In this document: positions 15,147 to 22,758 of the stretch, piece by piece
How the letters are laid out: each line of letters starts with the position of its first letter
How positions within the stretch are numbered: position 1 is the first letter of the stretch
Source of the DNA: a virus
Strand: one strand, 5' to 3'
Length of the DNA: 34,859 nucleotides
Virus record (IMG/VR): IMGVR_UViG_3300017580_000001
Location: 1-34,859 of that record
Notes under the pieces: model-generated
Told to the model about the DNA's origin: nothing
The model's database searches: none
The model's input: the letters and a program-made list of their open reading frames with translations, nothing else
Made by a program: the position numbers and the translations under genes

Positions 15147-15623
15147 TTAGGAACCAGAGTTTTCAGGTACAATAGTGTCACCACCAAATGCACCTACCGC
15201 GCTAAAGTTTACAACAAACATCCGGTGTCCATCTCGACCTGGGCGCTGCTTTGCAATTGTGCAAGTAAGGCCCAACTCTCCACCTATAATTTCAGCGTCG
15301 GCTTCAGTCTGCAATCCATCCCTACGAAGCCAAACTACCTCGTTACCATCGGCAGCCGTCTTGAATGTTTGGAATACGGTGTCTGAACTACTCTCCTCAA
15401 ATATCATTTGAGAAAAGACGTTTTCCACCGATGCCTGAACACTACGTCCGTCTAGGACATCTTGTGATACTGCCTCTTCATTTGGCCTATCACTATCGGA
15501 TGAAAGTCTTTCTGGTACTGACGTACCTTTGTATTCTTCATATGTGGGACCAGTAGAACCACCAAATACCGGGGGCTTATCAGATGTAACTCCAAATGAC
15601 TTAACAACGTCTTTTACAACCAT
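15147..15623 (-). CDS. Probable major tail (tube) protein
   Basis: A 158-residue product in the usual place for the tail tube, between the tail-terminator-like gene and the chaperones. The C-terminal half is beta-rich (EVVWLRRDGLQTEADAEIIG, then GLTCTIAKQRPGRDGHRMFVV), as in tube subunits. The sequence is GC-richer at third positions than its neighbours, and so is the capsid gene, which fits highly expressed structural genes. It is short for a tube protein, so this call is positional. Confidence 0.55.
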   Translation of the reverse strand: MVVKDVVKSFGVTSDKPPVFGGSTGPTYEEYKGTSVPERLSSDSDRPNEEAVSQDVLDGRSVQASVENVFSQMIFEESSSDTVFQTFKTAADGNEVVWLRRDGLQTEADAEIIGGELGLTCTIAKQRPGRDGHRMFVVNFSAVGAFGGDTIVPENSGS

Positions 15624-15632
15624 TTTGATATA

Positions 15633-16205
15633 TCACATATCAGTTATAAGTAAACGAAATTCTGCATAGTGGGCATATTCATTACTACCACTATGCAAAG
15701 GTCTTGGTGTAGGCGGAAAAAGGGGATTTATTGGTAGTGAAAGTAATGCCGTTCTTTTTGTTCCGTCTACATCAACTTCAATCGTATTCTTTTGTCTAGC
15801 CGCTACTAGAAGTCCTTTCGGATCATAAGATGTAAAGATAGACTCAAATTCTTTTCTGTTATCTATTTGTCCATCTTCGTCATACTCTACTCCATAGTTT
15901 ACTACTATCTTATATCCATCAACTGATCCTATTTGTTTATTGCCCTGTCTAAACAGTCCATCTAATGTTCCAACTTCTGAACTAGGATCTTCAGGCCCAT
16001 CCCAAAATACCTCACAATGCCTTATTTCTCCGTTAGTATTTTGTGCAACGTCTAACAGTTGCACTCTACTATTCATGTTTAGCATTTGGGTTTTGGCTAT
16101 CTGGTGATATACAAACTCTTCCCCAAAATTGCTAAACAATATATTTTCAGCCCAATTTTTTAATGCCTGTCTTTTATCTTCTACTGGTATGCTTTCAAAT
16201 GCCAT
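15633..16205 (-). CDS. Tail terminator/completion-like protein
   Basis: A 190-residue product starting in a TAATG overlap with the upstream gene. An N-terminal helix (KRQALKNWAENILFSNFG) is followed by beta strands, the general layout of tail terminator (lambda gpU-like) proteins, and it precedes the putative tube gene. No definite motif. The role is inferred from gene order. Confidence 0.5.
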   Translation of the reverse strand: MAFESIPVEDKRQALKNWAENILFSNFGEEFVYHQIAKTQMLNMNSRVQLLDVAQNTNGEIRHCEVFWDGPEDPSSEVGTLDGLFRQGNKQIGSVDGYKIVVNYGVEYDEDGQIDNRKEFESIFTSYDPKGLLVAARQKNTIEVDVDGTKRTALLSLPINPLFPPTPRPLHSGSNEYAHYAEFRLLITDM

Positions 16206-16861
16206 TATCCAAGTACCTTTTGTAGAAACTTGAATGTAAGGTCTGCACCCTTATTTGCTACCTCATCTTGTATATCTCTTAGTGCAGGCTCTATGTAAGG
16301 ACGTGCAGGTATGTTTACTGCTGGTACGTTAAAGTAGTCTTTTTTCTTTGCAGCTAGTGCCAATCTTCTCCACTTATTTCCTCTTGCAACGTCTATCTTA
16401 GTTTGTGGGCTTACATTACCTGTTTCATAATACTTGGCCCAAAAGTACGATTCCATTTGTTGTGTAACTGGAATCCTATGTGCAGGTATTGTACCACCCT
16501 TTTCATGTATTAAAGCATATGGTACAAATATCTCTCTTACCCATATGAATCCAGTCTCAGTTGTATTTGCAAATGTATCCTGCTCAAATGTCTTACCATC
16601 ACCGAATACATCTTTACCACCACCTGAAACTGCCTTTGCTAACCTACCACTTAGTTTACGAAGTGGGCCTGAGTTTCTTCTAGGTGGGTAGTTATCATCT
16701 TCAAATCTTGTTGGCCCATCCTGCATGTACTCATTTATTGATACAGCCCCAAATCTTTTACCTATAAACTCTTTCAATGGATCTTGTACCATTTCTTTAT
16801 AGGTTTCCTCATCCCTTGCTAATGCTTCAGCAAAGTTTTGGAAGTTATGTTCTATAGGCAT
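16205..16861 (-). CDS. HK97 gp10-like/virion morphogenesis neck protein
   Basis: A 218-residue product. Landmarks include SGRLAKAV, the central 'VPYALIHEKGGTIPAHRIPV', and the closing PARPYIEPALRDIQDEV. The combination 'A.IHEKGG...PARPYIEPAL' is characteristic of gp10-like neck proteins that join head to tail. It is coupled to both neighbours by TAATG overlaps. Confidence 0.75.
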   Translation of the reverse strand: MPIEHNFQNFAEALARDEETYKEMVQDPLKEFIGKRFGAVSINEYMQDGPTRFEDDNYPPRRNSGPLRKLSGRLAKAVSGGGKDVFGDGKTFEQDTFANTTETGFIWVREIFVPYALIHEKGGTIPAHRIPVTQQMESYFWAKYYETGNVSPQTKIDVARGNKWRRLALAAKKKDYFNVPAVNIPARPYIEPALRDIQDEVANKGADLTFKFLQKVLG

Positions 16862-17526
16862 TATGTAAACAGTCTATGTGACTGTATCCTTTTTAGCTGT
16901 TGTTTGGGGTACTCACTTCTAGCCTGTTCTCTTCTTACCGTTGTGTTGAAGTCTCCAACTTGCTGCTCTGATATACTTTTACCTATTAGTCCACTAATCT
17001 TCAGAACAGCATTGTGGACTGCTATATTATTTACAACATCTGTTATAGTTGCAGGCAATACAGGTATATCACTTTCACTATCAAACTCGTCTTGAACATA
17101 TTGCGGGAAGTCAGATAGGGTTTGGTCTTCTCTTCTATACCCTGCAATATACTCAATCTGATCTAGGTTTCTGGTAGGTGAAAACACCTTTCTTTCACCT
17201 ATAATAACAGTATCCTCTTTGGTGGAATGTACAGGCCAATCTCTAATTCTAGGATAGGCCAACCTGTATGTATAATCCTGGTTAGGTATTCTATCTGGTT
17301 CTTTCCAGTCTCTACGTGCAAGAAAGATTAGTTGTTTATCTACAATCAATTCCCTTGTAAGATAATCCTTAACTCTTCTTGACGCAGATGATATACCTAA
17401 CTTACCCTCTTTGCTAAAGTCTCCGTTTGTATCAAATACCTCTCTCGTCAATGCATCCTCAGCATCAGACTTTAGTATGGATGTTGATACACTTTCAAAT
17501 GTGGTAAGATCGGAAGTGTCTACCAT
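16861..17526 (-). CDS. Head-tail connector (adaptor) protein
   Basis: A 221-residue product. An early helix (SSASRRVKDYLTRELIV), then LAYPRIRDWPV and an EYIAGYRREDQT segment, with a later helix (TDVVNNIAVHNAVLKISGLI), follow the pattern of gp6/gp15-type connectors that sit under the portal. The gene order (HhH protein, adaptor, neck, terminator) supports the call. Confidence 0.65.
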   Translation of the reverse strand: MVDTSDLTTFESVSTSILKSDAEDALTREVFDTNGDFSKEGKLGISSASRRVKDYLTRELIVDKQLIFLARRDWKEPDRIPNQDYTYRLAYPRIRDWPVHSTKEDTVIIGERKVFSPTRNLDQIEYIAGYRREDQTLSDFPQYVQDEFDSESDIPVLPATITDVVNNIAVHNAVLKISGLIGKSISEQQVGDFNTTVRREQARSEYPKQQLKRIQSHRLFT

Positions 17527-17527
17527 A

Positions 17528-17917
17528 TTACTGATTTACTTTTTCATTCCACTCATCATATGCAACCTCAACACCATTTTCTATTTCTTCTGCATAGGCA
17601 GGACCTATGCCATTTATATCCTCAAAGTCTTCGTATGAAAGCAAAGCTGCAAAGTTATACACATTATCAGATGCAAGTATAGAGTATACTTCTTCACTTG
17701 GGAAGTCTTCAGGCAACTCCGTACTTACAAAGTCTTCGTGATACTCTCCTCTGTTCGTTTCTACAAGGTTTCTGTTACCCTCTACAAATTCAGCGTAATT
17801 CTTTTCTACCAACTCTTCTGCATAATCCCTACTTACTTGTTTTTCTGATCCTTCAGTTGCAAGACCACCCAACTCTTTCTGGTTTCTAAGTGTAGTCTTG
17901 AGCTTAACTGTTGGCAT
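17528..17917 (-). CDS. Helix-hairpin-helix protein in the connector region
   Basis: A 129-residue acidic product. Near the C-terminus, LSYEDFEDINGIGPAYAEEI has the hGIGPxxAxxI core of a helix-hairpin-helix DNA-binding motif. It may be a head-completion or DNA-gatekeeping factor contacting packaged DNA at the portal vertex. Its ATG lies 14 nt inside the end of the glycosyltransferase gene, so the two are translationally linked. Confidence 0.6.
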   Translation of the reverse strand: MPTVKLKTTLRNQKELGGLATEGSEKQVSRDYAEELVEKNYAEFVEGNRNLVETNRGEYHEDFVSTELPEDFPSEEVYSILASDNVYNFAALLSYEDFEDINGIGPAYAEEIENGVEVAYDEWNEKVNQ

Positions 17918-19040
17918 AACTTGTGTAGTTGTTTGGCGTGGAAAAGTCTACGTCTTTAGGTTTCAGGTATTCTATTTCTTTATATGGGTAGCTGTTCCAT
18001 TGAACCAAGTCTATATCTGTAGTACCAAGTTTTTGATGCTGTATAGGCCAAAAGTCATTTCTGAACCTATTTTTATTGTATGATTCTGTTTTGCTGTTTT
18101 CACCCCACCTAATATGATAGCAAGTTGTGTCTGGTGTTATTGCCACACCTAAAGGTATATCTTTATCTACGCTTTGTATAGGAAACGGTCTTGCCGTATC
18201 CATAGACTTCCTAGTATATGCAAGACCTTTCTTTTCTAAGTCCTTTGCGTATTCCAATTCTACTCTTACCCATTCATTACTACTTACCATTCCACCCACA
18301 TGTGATAGCTTGTCTCTATTCCTAAAAGTAGATAGAGTATAAATCTCAACTCTTCCGTTACTGTCTACTTTTAGGCTATCATCCCCGTCTTGCCTATTTC
18401 TATATCTTTCAAGCCATATATCATCTTTTTCTTGCCCTTTACCTACAAGTGACCTTGTTGCTGCTAATCTAGCAAAAAACTCACTATGTTCTTGTAGCTT
18501 CAATTCCTCATCCCAATATATACTTTCTACTGTTCTTCTGTCTGCAATAAACCAGTTAGGACAAAACATTACATTATGATACCTAACTTTACCTATACTA
18601 GTATCTACTGACTTTATATCTTCAGGTGGCCTATGATATTCAATGGGGCCTTCTACCCACATATCACCTGTAAACCAAACGTCTCTTCTTCCGTTAGACC
18701 TTACCCACTCTCCACCTACTATTCCAACATCATCTAACTTATGAAGCAACTCCCAAAATACTTCTAGGTCTGTATCTTCAGTTACAAGGTAATCATCATC
18801 CCACAAAAATATGTAAGGTTCGTCTGACTTTTGGACTAGTAGGTTTCTTTTTGCTGAAAGTCCAATGTCGTATGCAGGTGCAATTACGTTTTTGGCATGT
18901 TCGTATTTGTGTGGCTTTTTGCTATCATCACACACATAAATACTATGACTTGGATAGTGTTTATGTATGGAGTTAATTAGACGCTGGCATACGTCTGGAC
19001 GTTCATGTGTAGGTATAATGTGGCATAATTCTTCTCTCAT
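17904..19040 (-). CDS. GT2-type glycosyltransferase (GT-A fold)
   Basis: A 378-residue product. It begins ELCHIIPTHERPD, the usual nucleotide-sugar strand of GT-A enzymes. LSAKRNLLV (61-69) and YIFLWDDDYLV (76-86) supply the metal-binding DxD. WFIADRRTVESIYWDEELKL with QEHSEFFARL (around 163-192) resembles the acceptor/base region of beta-1,4-GalNAc transferases, and the EH acidic motif is intact. No membrane segment is seen, so it should act in the cytoplasm on a nucleotide-sugar donor, probably UDP-linked. It lies in the head-gene cluster downstream of the sulfotransferase. Acceptor unknown. Confidence 0.8.
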   Translation of the reverse strand: MREELCHIIPTHERPDVCQRLINSIHKHYPSHSIYVCDDSKKPHKYEHAKNVIAPAYDIGLSAKRNLLVQKSDEPYIFLWDDDYLVTEDTDLEVFWELLHKLDDVGIVGGEWVRSNGRRDVWFTGDMWVEGPIEYHRPPEDIKSVDTSIGKVRYHNVMFCPNWFIADRRTVESIYWDEELKLQEHSEFFARLAATRSLVGKGQEKDDIWLERYRNRQDGDDSLKVDSNGRVEIYTLSTFRNRDKLSHVGGMVSSNEWVRVELEYAKDLEKKGLAYTRKSMDTARPFPIQSVDKDIPLGVAITPDTTCYHIRWGENSKTESYNKNRFRNDFWPIQHQKLGTTDIDLVQWNSYPYKEIEYLKPKDVDFSTPNNYTSYANS

Positions 19041-19077
19041 CCGTGCCGTGGTCTAATCTTGAAGGTTTTGCGGCCTA

Positions 19078-19178
19078 TGTGGGGCTATAGTCGGGCGCTC
19101 TAGGTCTTTAGCGCATCCCCTGGTATGGTAGGATTCCCGCACCTGAAAGCCTCTTAGGGCGGCCATCTAAGCCTCACA
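19078..19178 (-). other. GC-rich structured element, copy 2
   Basis: GC is 58 of 101 by hand count. On the minus strand TGTGAGGC and GCCCCACA at the ends pair at 7 of 8 positions. Just inside is GGC/GCC with a 7-nt loop (19161-19173). A further stem GCGCT/AGCGC lies near 19096-19115. It shares AAGAGGCTT (19147-19155) and TAGAGCGCC (19094-19102) with copy 1 at 6001-6109. All frames contain stops, so it is not coding. It fills most of the 157-nt gap between sulfotransferase and glycosyltransferase genes and should be transcribed with them. Confidence 0.6.
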
Positions 19179-19197
19179 AAAGCTACTACTTATCATG

Positions 19198-19821
19198 CTA
19201 TCTCGAACCAGGATATCTAGGTGATTTTACCTTAACTCCTACCTCTACTTTTGGATCTTCGTATCCTACAAACTCAAGTATATTTCTTACACCTTTCTCT
19301 TTATTTAAGTCTTCTGTTCTAAACAAACTTACTCTTTTATCACTTCTGTACTGATCTATAATGTTGTAAACTCTATGCCAAAAACTTCTTATGCCTTCTC
19401 TTTTGTTTTCAGTATCAAATGTTGGATAACATTTATCCCATTGGTCTGGTTTAGTATCCCTATATCCATGAAATGACCAATGATCTGAATTAGGTTTCCA
19501 TTTGTCGTATGAGTCTACAACTTCATCTACATCTCTTTTTAGGGCTACAACTCTTACCTTTCTATTATCGTTGTTAGCCCAATGCAAAAACGTACCTATG
19601 TGTGATGTCCAAACAAAATGTATATCTGCAACTACATCCCTTTCATTTCTTTCAGTATCTAACCACAAACGATAGGGCCACAAGTTAGGTGGGCAATCCC
19701 ACCTAACTTGTGGCCCAAATCGTTCGTGAGTCGAAAATGTACTCTTCTGGACTGACAAAAGCCTTGTTAGACTTTTAGTACCACACCTTCCCGTTCCTAC
19801 TCCTATAACGAGCGTATTCAT
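19198..19821 (-). CDS. PAPS-dependent sulfotransferase
   Basis: A 207-residue product. The N-terminal IGVGTGRCGTKSLTRLL (residues 6-22) is the 5'-phosphosulfate-binding loop. VVALKRDVDEVVDSYDKW (91-108) is the 3'-phosphate-binding segment, with Arg96 and Ser104 in the expected places. This fold moves sulfate from PAPS to a hydroxyl, often on a sugar. It is soluble and somewhat short for the family. It directly follows the major capsid gene and precedes the glycosyltransferase. A perfect 19-bp inverted repeat lies within codons 36-49. Confidence 0.8.
   Translation of the reverse strand: MNTLVIGVGTGRCGTKSLTRLLSVQKSTFSTHERFGPQVRWDCPPNLWPYRLWLDTERNERDVVADIHFVWTSHIGTFLHWANNDNRKVRVVALKRDVDEVVDSYDKWKPNSDHWSFHGYRDTKPDQWDKCYPTFDTENKREGIRSFWHRVYNIIDQYRSDKRVSLFRTEDLNKEKGVRNILEFVGYEDPKVEVGVKVKSPRYPGSR
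19675..19716. repeat. Perfect 19-bp inverted repeat inside the sulfotransferase CDS
   Basis: GGGCCACAAGTTAGGTGGG (19675-19693) is the exact reverse complement of 19698-19716, with a 4-nt loop (CAAT). Flanking ACGAT and ATCGT add five more pairs after a one- or two-base bulge. It encodes residues 36-49 (GPQVRWDCPPNLWP). No T-run follows on either strand. Confidence 0.95.
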
Positions 19822-19832
19822 AAGTGTGGAAT

Positions 19833-19849
19833 TTAGTCCAGAAGACTAA
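19833..19849 (-). promoter_or_regulatory. Hairpin between capsid and sulfotransferase genes, with alternative pairing
   Basis: TTAGTC and GACTAA form a 6-bp stem with a 5-nt loop in the 37-nt gap after the capsid stop. The same strand (TCTTCTGGACT at 19846-19836) is also perfectly complementary over 11 nt to 19753-19743 inside the sulfotransferase gene, a pairing that would enclose its start codon. The two structures are mutually exclusive, which suggests control of capsid versus modifier output. Confidence 0.5.
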
Positions 19850-19858
19850 CATGAATCT

Positions 19859-21130
19859 TTAGCTACCAGACGGGGCAGAAGTATCCATGTTAGAGTTATG
19901 TACCAAAGCAAGTGGTCTTTGGACTGCAAGAAGACCACGAACAAATGCCCGAATTGTCACCATCAACTTCTCAAAATCGTCTGCATTTTCCGTTGCAATC
20001 TCCAACGTAGTTTGCCGACGATCAAAGAATGATGCAGCCATTTCAAAGTTACCAACCAATGCCTCACCTTCCGGCATGGCATTTGAACTTACAATCGGGA
20101 AGCCCCACAGTCTAGGACTTGCCATATTTTGAGCACCACTAATCTGGTACTGATCGTCTGCATCTTTAGTTAGGAGAATACCCCACCAATTAACAGGGGA
20201 AAGTACAATACCAGTCGGCGGGAAGTTTTGCCGTTGGAGTTGTGCAAGCATAACCCCAATCTTGTCGATATCTGTTACAGGGGCATCTGCAATTGCACTT
20301 TCCAGGTTACTGTAATAACTTGTGGCGTTAGGTACAAGCCCATCCAGGTTATTACCAGTACCATCCCCAAGTAGAACTTGATCTTCAAGCTCCAACTCAA
20401 GAAGTGCCCTCATTCTCGTATTAACCCACGTTCTAAGACGTGGAGCATCATTTAGAATTTGGACACTTGCCTTACCAATGTGACCGAATGTTTCCACCGG
20501 ATCAGTTTCTAGGGTAAACTCAAAGTCGGACTGATCCAATGCAGTACCTTGACCTCCTTGTGGACCTGCATTGTCATTCTCAAGACTTTGTACAATGTAT
20601 TCCACCGCATCCTTACTGGTTTCTAGCATGGTAACTAGATCCATGATCTGCGGTGTACGAAGGGTAGGCTTACTGATGATATCTTCCCGTTCATCTGGAA
20701 ACACAACATCACCAGCACCACCAATGTTGGTGATATCCTTCAATGTGTAACCATCAAGGTTAGCCTTAAAGGTATCACCCTTACTTGGCCTACCATTTTG
20801 AAGGTTCTTTGCCTCAACATCTTGTGCAATCTCAGAGGCAACTTCCTTCCCAATGTTGGCAGAACTTCCACCTACCTTACCTTCTTGAATCTTCATGTCC
20901 AATTCGTCGAACTGATCTTGCAGATCAGACTTTTTGGACTGAAGTTTCTTAACTTCATCCACCAATTCGGCATTGGTTTCACTAATCTTTTCAACCTTAG
21001 TCTTAGCCTCAGACGCGCTATTCTTTGCGGTCTTAATGTCGGACTCAAGACTGAGGATACTATCAATGTTATCACCCAACTCATTAACTTTTTCCTTGAG
21101 TTGGCGCATTTCTTTTGCAGATTGGGACAT
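19859..21130 (-). CDS. HK97-fold major capsid protein with N-terminal delta domain
   Basis: A 423-residue product. Residues 1-85 are coiled coil, the delta (scaffold) region usually removed by the prohead protease. The body has HK97 landmarks: LLGDGTGNNLDGL, GIVLSPVNWWGILL, SPRLWGFPIVSSNAMPEG, VGNFEMAASFFDRRQ and AFVRGLLAVQRPLA. It self-assembles into the capsid shell. Cleavage is expected near residues 85-130, but no site can be fixed by eye. AGAGG, one of the few SD-like sequences here, precedes the ATG. The protease gene lies immediately upstream. Confidence 0.95.
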   Translation of the reverse strand: MSQSAKEMRQLKEKVNELGDNIDSILSLESDIKTAKNSASEAKTKVEKISETNAELVDEVKKLQSKKSDLQDQFDELDMKIQEGKVGGSSANIGKEVASEIAQDVEAKNLQNGRPSKGDTFKANLDGYTLKDITNIGGAGDVVFPDEREDIISKPTLRTPQIMDLVTMLETSKDAVEYIVQSLENDNAGPQGGQGTALDQSDFEFTLETDPVETFGHIGKASVQILNDAPRLRTWVNTRMRALLELELEDQVLLGDGTGNNLDGLVPNATSYYSNLESAIADAPVTDIDKIGVMLAQLQRQNFPPTGIVLSPVNWWGILLTKDADDQYQISGAQNMASPRLWGFPIVSSNAMPEGEALVGNFEMAASFFDRRQTTLEIATENADDFEKLMVTIRAFVRGLLAVQRPLALVHNSNMDTSAPSGS

Positions 21131-21138
21131 ACCTCTAT

Positions 21139-21181
21139 ATTATACCAATTTGAAGTTAATTAAAAGCTACTTATATACGTT
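21139..21181 (-). promoter_or_regulatory. Candidate promoter for the capsid gene
   Basis: Minus strand: ACGTATATAAG (around 21170-21181) overlaps the protease stop, and TATAAT (21144-21139) lies 9 nt before the capsid ATG. The first motif recurs twice in the divergent control region near 30448 and 30614. A capsid-specific promoter would explain high capsid output; no convincing -35 box is seen. Confidence 0.35.
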
Positions 21182-22673
21182 GAAGTTTTCTGCTAATGTC
21201 TTCAATGCCGCGCTCAATATCTTCTAGGATGTTATCCTCAGTCTGTTCCGTGTAATTCTTTACATCTGACTCACTAATCGAGGACAAGGTTCCAGCTAGG
21301 TGGAATACAGTTTCGTTCCTACCTACAACCTCATCTTCTTCCTCATCATAGTCTACCAACTCAATGAGATAACCTTCCTCATCTTCGTTACCACTAAATT
21401 CTCGTGGTGTTGTTGATGGACTTACCGTATCATCTGGACCTACAGTTTCAACTACTCTTCCTTGTGCGTCTCCACCCTCCCATGCTACTAAGTCGCCTAC
21501 ACTATAATCATGTTGTTCTTTTGAAGACAAGCCTTCAAACTTAGACTTAATCTCATCAAGGTCGGCCATAAGGCTTTTTGTAGGATTAAACCCCCAATTC
21601 ATTAGAGATATATTTCTTTTTGTAGGACAATCTTCAGATGGCTTATCACCACCATCTACACCCCTCATCCTACTTATGAAACTAATTACTTGTCCAGCAT
21701 CATCATATTCTTCGTCTCCCCAATCCTCTTTATTTGTACGAAGTAGAGATACTACTCTGCTACGTACTTTATTAGGGTTTTGTGATGCCTTATCAGAACA
21801 TTCTTTTTCACCCCACTCTTCTATTTCAGAAGCGGACATATTAACCATGTCCTGAAACTCCTGGTATCTTTCTTCTATCTCTTCTTCTGTTGCTTTTGTC
21901 TCAAAATGATTCTTAAACTCTGCACCAAGTACAGATACATTGTTAGGTTTTCCTTTACTTGCAAACCCAAGTACGTCTTCTGCAACCTTTTTGATAGACT
22001 TGTGATCCTCTTCTGATACTGGTCTTACCTTACCAACTCTAGGTTCTGCTGGTGTAGGTGTCAGCGTAGCATCAAACCCCAACGGCCATTGTTTAATCTC
22101 GTGTATTGTCTTACCAGACTTTTCTGATATCTTATCTCTTTCTACAAGGTGTGATGCTGTTCCACTTGATAGACCCAACTTACCACGTTTGGCAAGTTGA
22201 TGTACCATTTCTTCGTACTCATTTCGACGCTGAAGTTGGGTTTCCATCCAAACCCCTTCATCGTCTTGTTTTAGAATTGCCCCGCCTTTATCCAATCTTT
22301 TTGTACCAAATACATCATCCATTCCATGACCATACAATACTGCTGACTTGTTGTTGGCAATATCCAACCAGAAAGCAGTATCTTTTGTAAAGAAGTCTCC
22401 TTCTAGGTCATGTTCTTCTTTACTACCAAAATGTATAAGGTACTCTCCATATGTACCTTTATCATCTAGGTCTTTGATCTGCCCAAATGTAGGTGTAACG
22501 AGTAGGTCTTTAGGACTCATACTTTTACCTGCCTCTATAGCTGCAATTTGATCTTGGGCATTTGATCTTGATGTGTGACACGCAATCAATTCCTCACTTC
22601 CGTCTTCCTCTTCTTTGAACAATCCCATTTCATTTTCTCCACACCTTGATGTTTCTCTTATATCGTATGGCAT
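21171..22673 (-). CDS. HK97-type prohead protease fused to DUF3140-like and TUDOR-like domains
   Basis: A 500-residue product. Residues 1-50 are a small Cys/His module (LIACHTSRSNAQDQIAAIEA) common before phage proteases. Residues 60-215 are the serine protease: EEHDLEGDFFTKDTAF, AVLYGHGMD (His116), GKLGLSSGTASHLV (Ser169/170) and WPLGFDATLTPTPAEPR. Residues 277-366 (MVNMSASEIEEWGEKECSDK ... ISLMNWGFNPTKS) resemble DUF3140. Residues 388-462 (YSVGDLVAWEGGDAQGRVVE ... ETVFHLAGTL) resemble the hypervirulence-associated TUDOR domain (DUF2945). The protease matures the capsid; the extra domains may act as scaffold or bind nucleic acid. Confidence 0.85.
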   Translation of the reverse strand: MPYDIRETSRCGENEMGLFKEEEDGSEELIACHTSRSNAQDQIAAIEAGKSMSPKDLLVTPTFGQIKDLDDKGTYGEYLIHFGSKEEHDLEGDFFTKDTAFWLDIANNKSAVLYGHGMDDVFGTKRLDKGGAILKQDDEGVWMETQLQRRNEYEEMVHQLAKRGKLGLSSGTASHLVERDKISEKSGKTIHEIKQWPLGFDATLTPTPAEPRVGKVRPVSEEDHKSIKKVAEDVLGFASKGKPNNVSVLGAEFKNHFETKATEEEIEERYQEFQDMVNMSASEIEEWGEKECSDKASQNPNKVRSRVVSLLRTNKEDWGDEEYDDAGQVISFISRMRGVDGGDKPSEDCPTKRNISLMNWGFNPTKSLMADLDEIKSKFEGLSSKEQHDYSVGDLVAWEGGDAQGRVVETVGPDDTVSPSTTPREFSGNEDEEGYLIELVDYDEEEDEVVGRNETVFHLAGTLSSISESDVKNYTEQTEDNILEDIERGIEDISRKLQRI

Positions 22674-22758
22674 GATGTGGTTTATATAACTATTTTATCG
22701 TGGGATCATTTTGCCCATTCTACAGGGTACTCTTACCGTGGTTTCAAGGGCTATATTT

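Noticed and set aside
19078-19178. tRNA-like or group I intron reading of the GC-rich element
   Set aside because: The plus strand starts like a tRNA (GGGGCTATAG) but no D-, anticodon or T-arm set can be folded, and the group I P/Q/R/S core is not visible.
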